Below are positions 21,169 through 30,714 of a stretch of DNA of 32,196 nt, piece after piece; position 1 is the stretch's first letter, and each line of letters starts with the position of its first letter. The notes beneath the pieces are model-generated. The model was given only the letters and a program-made list of their open reading frames with translations, searched no databases and was not told where the DNA came from. This DNA is from an uncultured Roseburia sp. (GTDB taxonomy: Bacteria; Bacillota; Clostridia; Lachnospirales; Lachnospiraceae): the NCBI GenBank assembly GCA_947628935.1, contig CANRBT010000006.1:1-32196 (forward strand). The letters run 5' to 3'. The position numbers and the translations under genes were made by a program.

Positions 21169-21627
21169 CTATTCTGCCTCGTTTAACAGATTCACCAGTT
21201 TCAGTATGCTCTTTTTCAACGTCTCGTAACACAGCCCGTATGCCTGCAGAACGCCGCCGTAGGGATTGATGATCTCCAGCTCATCTCCGACCAGCTCCGT
21301 CAGGACAAACACGTTCTCGGGATCCGCGCTCTCATACTTTTCAAGCACCTTTTCCCGCTGCGTGCGCTCCATCACGAGCACAAGCGTATCCTCCGTAAAA
21401 TCCTCCTCCGTCAGCTGCGTGGAGGTAAATCCTTCCATATTGATCCCGTTGCTGATCAGCACTGCCTCTGCCTTCTGGTTCATCGGCTCGGGGAACAGCA
21501 CCACCAGCCCGCGCGCAAGAACCTCCACGGGTCTTTTGAGAGGGCATTCCCTCAGGATCCCCGCTGCCATCGGCGCCCTGCAGGCGCCGGTCCCTGTGAC
21601 AAACATGACTCGATTGTATTGCTTCAT
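21169..21627 (-). CDS. Low-molecular-weight phosphatase-like protein lacking catalytic residues
   Basis: A 152-residue protein with the LMW protein phosphatase fold signature at its N terminus. The P loop that should read V-C-x-G-N-x-C-R-S-P is FVTGTGACRAPMA: the nucleophilic Cys is Thr11, while Cys16 and Arg17 remain. The general-acid Asp of the DPFG-type loop is replaced by Asn121 in INPYGG. The rest of the fold is intact, with no frameshift or stop. The position between sua5 and upp matches ywlE (protein arginine phosphatase) in Bacillus, so it is probably a derived paralogue or orthologue that has lost catalysis and serves a binding or regulatory role (inference). Confidence 0.85.
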   Translation of the reverse strand: MKQYNRVMFVTGTGACRAPMAAGILRECPLKRPVEVLARGLVVLFPEPMNQKAEAVLISNGINMEGFTSTQLTEEDFTEDTLVLVMERTQREKVLEKYESADPENVFVLTELVGDELEIINPYGGVLQAYGLCYETLKKSILKLVNLLNEAE

Positions 21628-21633
21628 AACGAT

Positions 21634-22698
21634 TTATCCGTCCTTTTCCACTGTGATCACCTGATGACCTGCCGCTTTCAGCAGTCGGTTCATGATGGCA
21701 TGTCCGATACGCGGTGTCGCAAAGCTCTCCGAATAAATCACATCCACGGCAAGGTCATCAAACTCGCGCAGCAGCTGATAAAGATGCCTCGCGATCGCAT
21801 CCTCATCGCTGCGGGCTCCAATGCTTCTGATATAGTCCGCCCGGTACAGACTCCGCGTCTCGTCCGTGGCAAGGATCCCTGTCTTTTCTCCTCTTGTCTG
21901 CCGCTCCGCCGCCAGCCGGTTGATCCTTGCTACGACCCGATCCGTATCTCCCTCCACGATCACCAGCTCCGCCCTCGGCGCATAGTGACGGTATTTCATG
22001 CCCGGCGCTTTCGGCTTTTGTCCCGAATCCGCCGCAATGATCCCGGGATCCACGCACACCTCCGTGCCGAGCGCCTCCCTTAGCATCTCCCTTGTGATAT
22101 AGCCCGGCCGCAAAATCATGGGAACCTGCTCCGTGAGGTCAACGATCGTGGATTCTATGCCAATCCCTACCGCTCCGCCGTCCAGCACCATGGGAATACG
22201 TCCCTCCATATCACACATCACATGCTCCGCCGTAGTCGGACTCGGTCTGCCGGAGGTATTTGCGCTCGGCGCCGCGATCAGTCGACCGCTCTCCTCGATC
22301 AGACGCAGCGCGACCGGATGATCCGGCATCCGCACGGCGACGGTCTCCATGCCGCCTGTCGTCTCCGGCGGGACCCGGTCACTTTTCCAGAGGATCATCG
22401 TCAGCGGTCCCGGCCAGAATGCATCCGCAAGCCGCTCTGCCCATACAGGAATGTCCCTAGCGACCGTGAAAAGATCCTCCCGCCGGGAAATATGCACGAT
22501 CAACGGATTATCGGACGGCCGCCCTTTTGCGGCATAGATCTTCCTGGCCGCCTGGGACGAAAGCGCATCCGCACCCAATCCGTACACAGTCTCTGTCGGA
22601 AACGCCACAAGCCCGCCCTCACGGATAATGGCTGCCGCGACCGAGATCGCGGAAGCGTCAATATCGGTTGGATCTATCACGATTCGTTTCGTCTCCAT
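21634..22698 (-). CDS. ywlC: Threonylcarbamoyl-AMP synthase (Sua5/YwlC type)
   Basis: A 354-residue full-length Sua5 protein. The YrdC domain (residues about 15-205) contains GGLVAFPTETVYGLGADA, KGRPSDNPLIVHI, PGPLTMIL, RMPDHPVALRLI and PSANTSGRPSPTTAEHV. The C-terminal Sua5 domain follows, after PGMKYRHYAPRAELV. It makes L-threonylcarbamoyladenylate from threonine, bicarbonate and ATP, the first step of t6A modification of ANN-decoding tRNAs. The track start at 22734 lies in the promoter region; the ATG at 22698 has GGAG six bases upstream. First gene of the operon sua5 - phosphatase-like - upp - dCMP deaminase. Confidence 0.96.
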   Translation of the reverse strand: METKRIVIDPTDIDASAISVAAAIIREGGLVAFPTETVYGLGADALSSQAARKIYAAKGRPSDNPLIVHISRREDLFTVARDIPVWAERLADAFWPGPLTMILWKSDRVPPETTGGMETVAVRMPDHPVALRLIEESGRLIAAPSANTSGRPSPTTAEHVMCDMEGRIPMVLDGGAVGIGIESTIVDLTEQVPMILRPGYITREMLREALGTEVCVDPGIIAADSGQKPKAPGMKYRHYAPRAELVIVEGDTDRVVARINRLAAERQTRGEKTGILATDETRSLYRADYIRSIGARSDEDAIARHLYQLLREFDDLAVDVIYSESFATPRIGHAIMNRLLKAAGHQVITVEKDG

Positions 22699-22722
22699 GT
22701 TTCGCTCCGTTTCGTTTTGAAC

Positions 22723-22751
22723 ATTATCGCACACTTCTAAAAAATAGGCAA
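22723..22751 (-). promoter_or_regulatory. Promoter of the sua5-upp operon
   Basis: Minus strand TTGCCT, 17-base spacer, GATAAT; 25 bases from the -10 to the ATG at 22698. Confidence 0.7.
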
Positions 22752-22780
22752 CTACTTGCCATGTTTTTGTAAATATGGCA
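22747..22780. promoter_or_regulatory. Overlapping inverted repeats between divergent promoters
   Basis: GGCAA-CTAC-TTGCC (22747-22760) is a perfect inverted repeat joining the -35 elements of the sua5 and galM promoters. TGCCAT (22757-22762) and ATGGCA (22775-22780) form a second dyad within the galM promoter. The layout could be an operator for the galM side or both sides, or partly a by-product of similar -35 sequences. Confidence 0.4.
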
Positions 22781-22784
22781 TAAT
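22756..22784 (+). promoter_or_regulatory. Promoter of galM
   Basis: TTGCCA, 17-base spacer, CATAAT, about 77 bases upstream of the galM ATG. Confidence 0.65.
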
Positions 22785-22860
22785 GAAGTGCATTGGATTA
22801 TTTCCGATATTGGAAAAATGAATGGGATCTGGAATCCCATACAACGGAAAGGGGTTTTAT

Positions 22861-24233
<1,373 letters not shown>

Positions 24234-24252
24234 TCCGCTCATAACAGCACAC

Positions 24253-24290
24253 GAAAAGCCGTCACGGTTGTGACGGCTTTCTCTTTTTCC
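24253..24290. terminator. Shared terminator between ferredoxin and MerR-like genes
   Basis: AAAGCCGTCAC-GGTT-GTGACGGCTTT is an 11-bp hairpin followed on the plus strand by CTCTTTTT. On the minus strand it ends in TTTT and overlaps the last codons and stop of the MerR-like gene (24262), so it may act in both directions. Confidence 0.88.
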
Positions 24291-24999
24291 AAAATCCCTT
24301 TTCTTCCTCTTTCTTGCGCATGTTTCCGCGGATCGCGGCATCCAGCTTCCGGAAGCGCTCCTCCTCCAGTTCTTCCCGCTCCCGCATCAGGTAATTCATT
24401 TCCTTTATCACCTGCTTCCCCACCTCGTCGCTGATGTTTTGGCTCAGCTCCTCGTTATTTGCCGCAAGCGCCTTTCCTACGATCTGTGTCATGAGATCCG
24501 TGAACTGCGCCATCCGATCCGTGTTATCTAAAATGCTCTGCGGCGTCTCCCGGTTCTTTACATTTTGCGGATATTGGGGCGCCCGCACGGGTGGATCCGC
24601 TATCGGAAGTATCGCAGACGAGCCAGCCCCTCCTGCGGATGACTGGTCTTCGGTCGCCGGCTTGTTTGCCGTGACAGGTTTGCCTGGTGCGGACTGCCTG
24701 TCCGGCGCGGACTGCAGCACGGCATCTTTCTTCGCGATTGCATCCTCTTCCGTCTCCGGCGGGAACTCGTCGAGCGGTCCGTTATGTACGATCATGCGGA
24801 TGGCTTTTAACTGATACCCCTGTTCCTTCAACTCTTTGATCCTTTGAAACTCCTGGATATTCTCCTTTGTATAGTATCTGTGTCCCAGCTCATTGCGCGG
24901 GACATCCAGTTCCAATTCATCCTCCCAGTAGCGCAGCACATGCGACTCTACGTTGACGATATGTGCCGCATCGGAAATCAAATAATGCGCCTTATCCAT
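24262..24999 (-). CDS. MerR-type HTH protein with linker and C-terminal coiled coil
   Basis: A 245-residue protein. Residues 1-72 are a MerR-like winged helix (YLISDAAHIVNVESHVLRYW, GHRYYTKENIQEFQRIKELK). Residues about 80-150 are a low-complexity Pro/Ala/Ser/Gln linker with the near-repeat SAPDRQSAPGK. Residues about 155-245 form a charged helical region (TDLMTQIVGKALAANNEELS, EREELEEERFRKLDAAIRG) ending in the basic KKRKPSQP. No metal-binding cysteines or drug-binding domain are present. The HTH-linker-coiled-coil plan resembles RacA, a DNA-anchoring protein, as well as ordinary MerR regulators. It follows dnaB on the same strand but has its own promoter. The start is set by AAGGAGG. Confidence 0.82.
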   Translation of the reverse strand: MDKAHYLISDAAHIVNVESHVLRYWEDELELDVPRNELGHRYYTKENIQEFQRIKELKEQGYQLKAIRMIVHNGPLDEFPPETEEDAIAKKDAVLQSAPDRQSAPGKPVTANKPATEDQSSAGGAGSSAILPIADPPVRAPQYPQNVKNRETPQSILDNTDRMAQFTDLMTQIVGKALAANNEELSQNISDEVGKQVIKEMNYLMREREELEEERFRKLDAAIRGNMRKKEEEKGFWKKRKPSQP

Positions 25000-25027
25000 T
25001 CCGTCCCTCCTTCTCTGCTTAACTTAT

Positions 25028-25056
25028 ATTATAAGCATCCCCGGGGGTTCATACAA
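25028..25056 (-). promoter_or_regulatory. Promoter of the MerR-like gene with dyad in the spacer
   Basis: Minus strand TTGTAT, 17-base spacer, TATAAT. The spacer holds the palindrome CCCCGGGG. MerR proteins bind dyads between -35 and -10, usually with a longer 19-20 base spacer, so autoregulation is possible but the spacing is ordinary. Confidence 0.65.
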
Positions 25057-25088
25057 CGAAAATCGCTCGCCTTATTGCGACATCATTT

Positions 25089-26435
25089 TCACTTCTGCAT
25101 ATTCGCAAATTTCGTATACTGCGGCAGCCATACCAGGTTGATCGTCCCAATCGGACCGTTTCTCTGCTTCGCAATGATGATCTCGGACACGCCCTTCATA
25201 TCGGAATCATGGTTGTAATAATCGTCCCGGTAAATGAACATCACTACATCCGCATCCTGCTCGATCGCTCCGGATTCCCGAAGGTCGGAAAGCATGGGTC
25301 TGTGATCCGGTCGTTGTTCCACGGCACGGGACAGCTGGGAAAGCGCGATCACAGGCACGTTGAGCTCTCTCGCCAGCGCCTTCAACGACCGTGAAATGTC
25401 GGAAATCTCCTGCTGACGGGAATCTGAGGCACGACCGGAACCGGTCATCAATTGCAGATAGTCGATGATCACGAGCTTCAGGTCATGCTCCAGCTTGTAC
25501 TTTCGACACTTGCTGCGCAGCTCTCCGATGGAAATGCCCGGCGTATCGTCAATGATCAGCTCTGAATTACCGATCGTGCCGGCTCCTTCGATCAGCTTCT
25601 CCCAGTCCTCGTCGGACAGGCTGCCGGTCCGCAGCGCCTGCGCGTCGACATGGGATTCCAGCGAAAACAGACGGTTGACAAGCTGCTCCTTGGACATCTC
25701 GAGAGAAAAAATGGCGGTACACATGTTTTCATGGAACGCCACATACTGTGCGATATTCAGAGCAAATGCCGTCTTGCCCATGGAGGGACGCGCGGCGATC
25801 AAAATCAGGTCGGACGGCTGCAATCCGGCTGTGCGGAAATCCAGATCCATAAATCCGGTCGGAACACCTGTCACGGCTCCGGAGGTTTTCGCAGCGTTTT
25901 CAATCCGCTCCAGGGCATTCATCACGACCTGGCGGATCGGCACATAGTCGCCGTTTTCTCCGCGGCTTGAAATCAGGTCAAAAACCTTCTTTTCCGTGAT
26001 ATCCATGACCGTCTGAACGCTCTCTCTGCCCAGATAACACTCATTTTCGATTTCCTCATTGATTTTAATGAGCTTTCTGCGCATGGAATGGTCTTTTACG
26101 ATCTGCGCATGATGCTTTACGTTTGCCGAGGTATAGACGGCTGCCACCAGGTCACGCAGGAAATCCATGCTGATGATCTCCGGCGGAACATCCTTTTCCC
26201 TCAAACGATTCTGCAGCGTCACCAGATCCACAGGCAGACCCTTGTTGAACAGCTCGAGGATGGTCTCAAAAAGCAGCGCGTACTGCTGATAGTAGAAATC
26301 CTCGGCGATCAGCATCTCCATCGCTGTCACAATGGCATCCTTATCCATGATCATGGAACCGATGACGGACTGCTCCGCCTCCAGGCTGTTTGGCATGACA
26401 CGTTTCATCAAACTCTCGTCCATGCTTGTATTCAT
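25089..26435 (-). CDS. dnaB: Replicative DNA helicase DnaB (DnaC in Bacillus naming)
   Basis: A 448-residue hexameric helicase. The N-terminal domain (PNSLEAEQSVIGSMIMD onward) is the primase-binding region. The RecA-like C-terminal domain has the P loop AARPSMGKTAFALN (Lys221), Walker B LVIIDYLQLMTG, and the DnaB signature SQLSRAVEQRPDHRPMLSDLRESGAIEQDAD. It is full length, with no intein. It lies six bases after rplI, with GGAGG of its ribosome site inside the end of rplI, so the two are translated together. The gdpP-rplI-dnaB order is the same as in many Firmicutes. No strong terminator is visible before the MerR-like gene. Confidence 0.97.
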   Translation of the reverse strand: MNTSMDESLMKRVMPNSLEAEQSVIGSMIMDKDAIVTAMEMLIAEDFYYQQYALLFETILELFNKGLPVDLVTLQNRLREKDVPPEIISMDFLRDLVAAVYTSANVKHHAQIVKDHSMRRKLIKINEEIENECYLGRESVQTVMDITEKKVFDLISSRGENGDYVPIRQVVMNALERIENAAKTSGAVTGVPTGFMDLDFRTAGLQPSDLILIAARPSMGKTAFALNIAQYVAFHENMCTAIFSLEMSKEQLVNRLFSLESHVDAQALRTGSLSDEDWEKLIEGAGTIGNSELIIDDTPGISIGELRSKCRKYKLEHDLKLVIIDYLQLMTGSGRASDSRQQEISDISRSLKALARELNVPVIALSQLSRAVEQRPDHRPMLSDLRESGAIEQDADVVMFIYRDDYYNHDSDMKGVSEIIIAKQRNGPIGTINLVWLPQYTKFANMQK

Positions 26436-26441
26436 CTCGCG

Positions 26442-26888
26442 TTATTCCTCCACCACATGAACTGTGAATGTGCCCGTCACCTTCGGATGCAGCCGAATGG
26501 AAACCTCTGTCATACCGAAAGTACGGATCGGTTCCGGAAGCTGCATCTTTTTTTTGTCGAGCTCAAGTCCCAGCTGCTCCCTGGCGGCTGCTGCGATCTC
26601 CTTTGTGGAGACAGAGCCGAAGGTTCTTCCTCCCTCTCCCGCCTTCATCCTGACCGTGACCTTCTTATCTTTTAACTGCGCGGCGAGCGCCTCCGCCGCC
26701 GCAAGGTTCTCCTGCGCGACCTTATCTGCATGCCGGTTCTGAAGCTTCAGGTCATTGAGGTTCTTTGCCGACGCCTCCACGCCCAGCTTCTTGGGAAAAA
26801 GCGCGTTTCTGGCATATCCGTCACTGACGTTGACAACGTCGCCCTTCTTTCCAAGGGACTTCACATCCTGCAACAAGATTACTTTCAT
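26442..26888 (-). CDS. rplI: Ribosomal protein bL9
   Basis: A 148-residue large-subunit protein. The N-terminal domain [33 protein letters not shown] is the bL9 signature. A long central helix and a C-terminal domain beginning near [16 protein letters not shown] follow. The length is normal. Its ATG overlaps the gdpP stop codon by four bases (ATGA). Confidence 0.98.
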   Translation of the reverse strand: MKVILLQDVKSLGKKGDVVNVSDGYARNALFPKKLGVEASAKNLNDLKLQNRHADKVAQENLAAAEALAAQLKDKKVTVRMKAGEGGRTFGSVSTKEIAAAAREQLGLELDKKKMQLPEPIRTFGMTEVSIRLHPKVTGTFTVHVVEE

Positions 26889-28939
26889 ATTACAATATCT
26901 CCTTCTTTTAACATGACATCAATGGTTTCCTGCACCCTGCGCTTCGCCTGTGCCATCGTACAATTCGTCAACTGAGCTCCCGCCACATTCATGTGACCGC
27001 CTCCGCCCAGACGCTCCATGAGCAGCTGAACATTGACCTCATCGATCGAGCGGGCACTGATATAAATTTTACCCTGATAGCTGGTCAGCACGATGGACGC
27101 CTTGATACCGGCGATATTCAAAAGCTCGTTCGCCGCCTGCGCGCACGCGATCGTAGGACTTTCCAGATCCTCTGCCGGGCAGACGGAAATCGCAAAGGAT
27201 TCCCGATAGACCTCCGCGCTGCGCACTGCTTCCGCTCTCGCCTTGTAGGAAGCCATATCATCCCGCAGCAGCTTGCGCACCCGGGTGACTTCCGCCCCGG
27301 CGCGGCGCAAATACGCTGCAGCCTCAAAGGTGCGAACGCCTGTTTTTGTCATAAAGTTGTTCGTATCGATCAAAATTCCCGCATAAATGCAATCTGCCTC
27401 ATGCGGCTCCAGCCTGATGTTCTCTGTAAAATACTGCAGCACCTCCGCAATCATCTCACAGGCGCTGGAAGCGTATGGCTCTACATAGGAGAGAACCGGA
27501 TTTTCAATGACCTCACTGCCCTGTCTGTGATGATCAAAAACACAGACGGTATCCGTCCGCTTTAACAGCTCCGGACATTCGGTATAGCTTGGGCGGTTCG
27601 TATCCACCACCATCACAAGCGTATTGCGATTCGTGAGAAGGATTGCCTCGTCGCTCTGAATGAAAAGATCCGCCGGATAACCTTTTTCCTCCGAGAATCC
27701 TTCCACCAGCGGCCGCAGGGATGACGTCACATCATTGAGCACGATCTGCGCCTTCTTGCCGAGCACACGCGCGGCGCAGTAGATCCCAATCGCTGCGCCA
27801 AGCGCATCGACATCGCTGATGCTGTGTCCCATGATGATCACATGTTCACGGCTCATAATGACCTCCTGCAGGGCGTGTGCCTTGACGCGCGCCTTGACGC
27901 GGTTGTTGCGCTCGACCTGCTTTGCCTTACCACCGTAGTATGCCACATCCTCTCCCTCGCGGACGACCACCTGATCCCCGCCGCGACCCAATGCAAGGTC
28001 GATCGACATTCTCGCATACTCATAATTCTGTGTGTAGCTGTCTCCGCCCGCTCCGATACCGATGCTCAGCGTCACAGCCATCTCATTGCCGACTTTGACG
28101 CTCTTGACGTCCTCCATAAGCGCAAAACGGCTTTCCCGGAGCTGTGGCAGATATTTGTTCTTAAACACTACAAAATATTTGTCCTTCTCGATCTTGCGCA
28201 CGAGCGCGTCGATCTCGGAAAAATATTTGTTCACCTTCCTGTCAATGAGCGCCACCAGAAGAGACCGCTTGACCTCCTCAATACTGTTGAGCGCTTCGTC
28301 ATAGTTGTCGATATACACCAGCGCCGCAACCAGACGCTGCTCCTCGTTCTGCTGGATGTACCGGTTCAGTTCCGTCTCATCGAACAGATAGATGGCGGTC
28401 AGATACTCGCTGCTCTCATCCAGATCCATCAGCTCCCCGCCCTGCGCCATGGAATCAAAATACATCCGTGTCAGACAGACGCGAAAATATCTGTCCTCAT
28501 AGGGCACATGCAGAGATTCTTCCCGCTCGCCCCGCTGTAAAAACTCCTTGGTGAGCGACGGGAACACCGTGGAGACAGACTTATGGTAATTCTTATCCTT
28601 TCCCGTGAGTTCCGTGAACTGCCTGTTCACCCACAGGAACTTCGCGTTATAATCCAACAGGGCATACGGTATGTCAAAGTCATTCAAAAGCTGCTTCTGC
28701 ACAGTCCCATACTGTGTGGCAAAATTCACGAGCTCACGCTTTAACAGCCGCTTTGTGCGCAGATAATAAAATCTCGCATACAGAAAATAGATGATCGTGG
28801 CGCCGAAAAACAGGAAACCCAAGGCAATGCTCCTCATAAAAACTGTCACATCGAGCACGACCAGGAAAATCGTCACAAGCATGGGAAACAACAGATACAC
28901 GCGCAGCGCTCCCCGCAGTTTTACGTCATTTTTTTTCAA
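26885..28939 (-). CDS. gdpP: Cyclic-di-AMP phosphodiesterase GdpP (DHH/DHHA1)
   Basis: About 684 residues in the standard GdpP layout. Two membrane helices lie near the N terminus ([20 protein letters not shown] and [19 protein letters not shown]). They are followed by a PAS-like region, a degenerate GGDEF domain ([21 protein letters not shown]) and the DHH phosphoesterase core. The core motifs are [18 protein letters not shown] and VFDHHRQG, with the DHHA1 motif [13 protein letters not shown]. It hydrolyses c-di-AMP, controlling osmolyte and envelope balance (family knowledge). The track ATG at 28984 precedes the ribosome site. TTG at 28939, seven bases after GGGGAGG, gives the usual start [10 protein letters not shown]. 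First gene of gdpP-rplI-dnaB. Confidence 0.94.
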   Translation of the reverse strand: MKKNDVKLRGALRVYLLFPMLVTIFLVVLDVTVFMRSIALGFLFFGATIIYFLYARFYYLRTKRLLKRELVNFATQYGTVQKQLLNDFDIPYALLDYNAKFLWVNRQFTELTGKDKNYHKSVSTVFPSLTKEFLQRGEREESLHVPYEDRYFRVCLTRMYFDSMAQGGELMDLDESSEYLTAIYLFDETELNRYIQQNEEQRLVAALVYIDNYDEALNSIEEVKRSLLVALIDRKVNKYFSEIDALVRKIEKDKYFVVFKNKYLPQLRESRFALMEDVKSVKVGNEMAVTLSIGIGAGGDSYTQNYEYARMSIDLALGRGGDQVVVREGEDVAYYGGKAKQVERNNRVKARVKAHALQEVIMSREHVIIMGHSISDVDALGAAIGIYCAARVLGKKAQIVLNDVTSSLRPLVEGFSEEKGYPADLFIQSDEAILLTNRNTLVMVVDTNRPSYTECPELLKRTDTVCVFDHHRQGSEVIENPVLSYVEPYASSACEMIAEVLQYFTENIRLEPHEADCIYAGILIDTNNFMTKTGVRTFEAAAYLRRAGAEVTRVRKLLRDDMASYKARAEAVRSAEVYRESFAISVCPAEDLESPTIACAQAANELLNIAGIKASIVLTSYQGKIYISARSIDEVNVQLLMERLGGGGHMNVAGAQLTNCTMAQAKRRVQETIDVMLKEGDIVI

Positions 28940-29026
28940 AACCCAGCCTCCCCTTTCAGAAACTGTCCCGTTCGGATGGTTCATTCAGCAATGCAGAGCC
29001 CCCGATTTCTGCATCATTTATACTCC

Positions 29027-29035
29027 ATTATACCA
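29027..29035 (-). promoter_or_regulatory. Extended -10 promoter of gdpP-rplI-dnaB
   Basis: Minus strand TGGTATAAT is a perfect extended -10. The -35 region (TTTCTA at 17 bases) is poor. It lies about 90 bases upstream of the gdpP start, just after the terminator of the lipoprotein gene. Confidence 0.6.
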
Positions 29036-29068
29036 TTTGGGAAGCCCGATAGAAAGCATTTTTTGCGC

Positions 29069-29102
29069 AAAAAGAACTGTCCACAAGAAGTGGGACAGTT
29101 CC
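29069..29102 (-). terminator. Rho-independent terminator of the lipoprotein gene
   Basis: Minus strand GAACTGTCCCAC-TTCTT-GTGGACAGTTC with one bulged base, followed by TTTTT, about 20 bases past the stop codon. Confidence 0.9.
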
Positions 29103-29120
29103 ATCATTTATCAACTATAT

Positions 29121-29777
29121 TTAGTTTTCCTGTGCAAGTGAAAGATACCTTCCCTGGTCCATATCATCGATAAAGTTGTCGGAAATAATCCGGACTCCGG
29201 CAAGACCCTCCATATCCTCCAGCAGCTCTCCTTCTTTGGTCAGATAGCGCTTTTCCTCCCCGTCATACCGCAGATGACGATATCCGTCCTCCGCCCCCAG
29301 ACCGTATTCCTGATATACGATATCGTGCCAGCCATCGGTACAATCCTCACAGATCAGAATCGGCGTGCGCAGCCCCTCAAAGGAATCCAGCACGGAAAAA
29401 CTCTCCCCATCCGTCGCCAGAAGCAGCGCCGGGTCTCCGAACGAAACCCTTGTGTACTCTCCGACGACGACGACAACGATCTCCTCCTCCCCATCCTCGT
29501 TGAGATCGACATAGTTATAATAATAACGCGTCTCCGCTCTCTCCTCCTCCGGCACCTGGTAATATGCCGTCAAAAACTCCGCCAGCGCAGGGTACGGGGC
29601 ATCCTCCGCATACACGACCTCTACCTCCGGCAAAACCATATCCTCCCCTGCCGTCTGCTCCGTCTCCGGCACGGCGTCTCCCACTCCGCTGCCACAGCCC
29701 GTCATCCACAGCGCCGCCTGCATCGTTACATACAGCACGCTCACTGGTACCGCTTTCTTTCCCGCGTCTCTCCTCAT
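29121..29777 (-). CDS. Putative lipoprotein with Ca2+-loop-like motif
   Basis: A 218-residue secreted protein of unknown family. The basic start (MRRDAGKKA), hydrophobic stretch and MTGC-G at 25-29 form a signal peptide with a lipobox, so Cys28 would be lipidated. The mature part is strongly acidic. YVDLNEDGEEEIVVVVV (about residues 89-105) has the DxNxDGxxE pattern of calcium-binding loops found in dockerin-like and FG-GAP repeats. The C-terminal part is aromatic-rich with no further motif. It sits between rpsR and gdpP, flanked by terminators on both sides, so it is an independent transcription unit inserted into an otherwise conserved ribosomal/replication neighbourhood. I saw no clear promoter. 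Confidence 0.75.
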   Translation of the reverse strand: MRRDAGKKAVPVSVLYVTMQAALWMTGCGSGVGDAVPETEQTAGEDMVLPEVEVVYAEDAPYPALAEFLTAYYQVPEEERAETRYYYNYVDLNEDGEEEIVVVVVGEYTRVSFGDPALLLATDGESFSVLDSFEGLRTPILICEDCTDGWHDIVYQEYGLGAEDGYRHLRYDGEEKRYLTKEGELLEDMEGLAGVRIISDNFIDDMDQGRYLSLAQEN

Positions 29778-29869
29778 CTTCTCCCTCGCCTCTGCTTCCG
29801 ATTAGTCTTATCATATACGATTCTTCCCAAAATTCCAAGCACCTTGCGCGATTCTTAAGGAAACATTTA

Positions 29870-29919
29870 AAAACGAAAAAGGCTGTCCCTCCGCCAGTGT
29901 CCGGCAAAGGTACAGCCCG
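29870..29919 (-). terminator. Rho-independent terminator of rpsF-ssb-rpsR
   Basis: Minus strand GGCTGT...ACAGCC encloses an inner GCC-GGACACT-GGC hairpin and is followed by TTTTTCGTTTTT, about 50 bases past the rpsR stop. The rest of the 188-base gap up to the lipoprotein gene holds no gene that I can see. Confidence 0.85.
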
Positions 29920-29965
29920 TATCGTTCCTGCTCTCTGTGGGTGGCAGACCGTTATGCATTCGATA

Positions 29966-30229
29966 TTAATCGCATACGTACGGCATCAGCGCCACGTGGC
30001 GCGCCCTCTTGATCGCTACCGTGAGCGCCCTCTGATGCTTTGCGCAGTTGCCCGTAATGCGGCGCGGCAGGATCTTCCCTCTCTCGGAGATATATCTCTT
30101 GAGCTTGTTCGTATCCTTGTAATCGATCACATTGTCCTTACCGCAAAATACGCACACTTTTTTTCTTCTATGCATCGGGCGTCTCTTCATCGGAGCGCCT
30201 TCCTTGTCCGCTGTCTTATTGAAAGCCAT
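29966..30229 (-). CDS. rpsR: Ribosomal protein bS18 (zinc-binding form)
   Basis: An 87-residue small-subunit protein. The signature is [35 protein letters not shown]. It carries CVFCGK and NCAKH, giving CxxC plus CxxH, the probable zinc-binding (C+) form of bS18. The N terminus is lysine/arginine-rich ([11 protein letters not shown]). It binds bS6 on the 30S platform. It lies 21 bases after ssb and is the last gene of the operon. Confidence 0.98.
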   Translation of the reverse strand: MAFNKTADKEGAPMKRRPMHRRKKVCVFCGKDNVIDYKDTNKLKRYISERGKILPRRITGNCAKHQRALTVAIKRARHVALMPYVCD

Positions 30230-30250
30230 GATGATCCCTCCTAATCTGAT

Positions 30251-30694
30251 TTAGTTGAACGGCAATTCCTCGTCTATGCCATCCGGAATGTTCATAAATC
30301 CGTCTCCCGCAGCGCTGCTCGGCGACGGTCTCTCCGCCTGTGTATAGCCGGAACCGTCGCCGTTGTTCGCATTCTTGCTCTCTGCAAACTCCTGATCCTC
30401 TACAATGACTTCCGTCGTATACACGCGCTGCCCTTCCTTATTCGTATAACTGCCTGTCTGGATGCGGCCGGTAACTGCAATCTTTGTCCCCTTGCGGAAA
30501 TATTTCTCCGCAAACTCCCCGGTACGTCCAAATGCCACGCACGGAATAAAATCCGCCGTCTGCTGATCGCTGTCTCTCCGAAACCTGCGATCGACAGCTA
30601 AGGTATACCGCGCGATGGCTGTCGCCTGATCTCCCTGGGAATACCGAACCTCCGGATCCCTTGTCAACCGTCCCATAAGAATGACTTTGTTCAT
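30251..30694 (-). CDS. ssb: Single-stranded DNA-binding protein
   Basis: A 147-residue protein with an N-terminal OB fold (MNKVILMGRLTRDPEVRYSQ, FIPCVAFGRTGEFAEKYFRKG, VTGRIQTGSYTNKEGQRVYT). It has a flexible Ser/Gly/Pro-rich linker and the acidic C-terminal tip DGIDEELPFN, which recruits replication and repair proteins. The length is normal. It lies between rpsF (20 bases) and rpsR (21 bases), the conserved bacterial arrangement. Confidence 0.98.
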   Translation of the reverse strand: MNKVILMGRLTRDPEVRYSQGDQATAIARYTLAVDRRFRRDSDQQTADFIPCVAFGRTGEFAEKYFRKGTKIAVTGRIQTGSYTNKEGQRVYTTEVIVEDQEFAESKNANNGDGSGYTQAERPSPSSAAGDGFMNIPDGIDEELPFN

Positions 30695-30714
30695 ATGTCC
30701 TGTTATCCTCTCTA

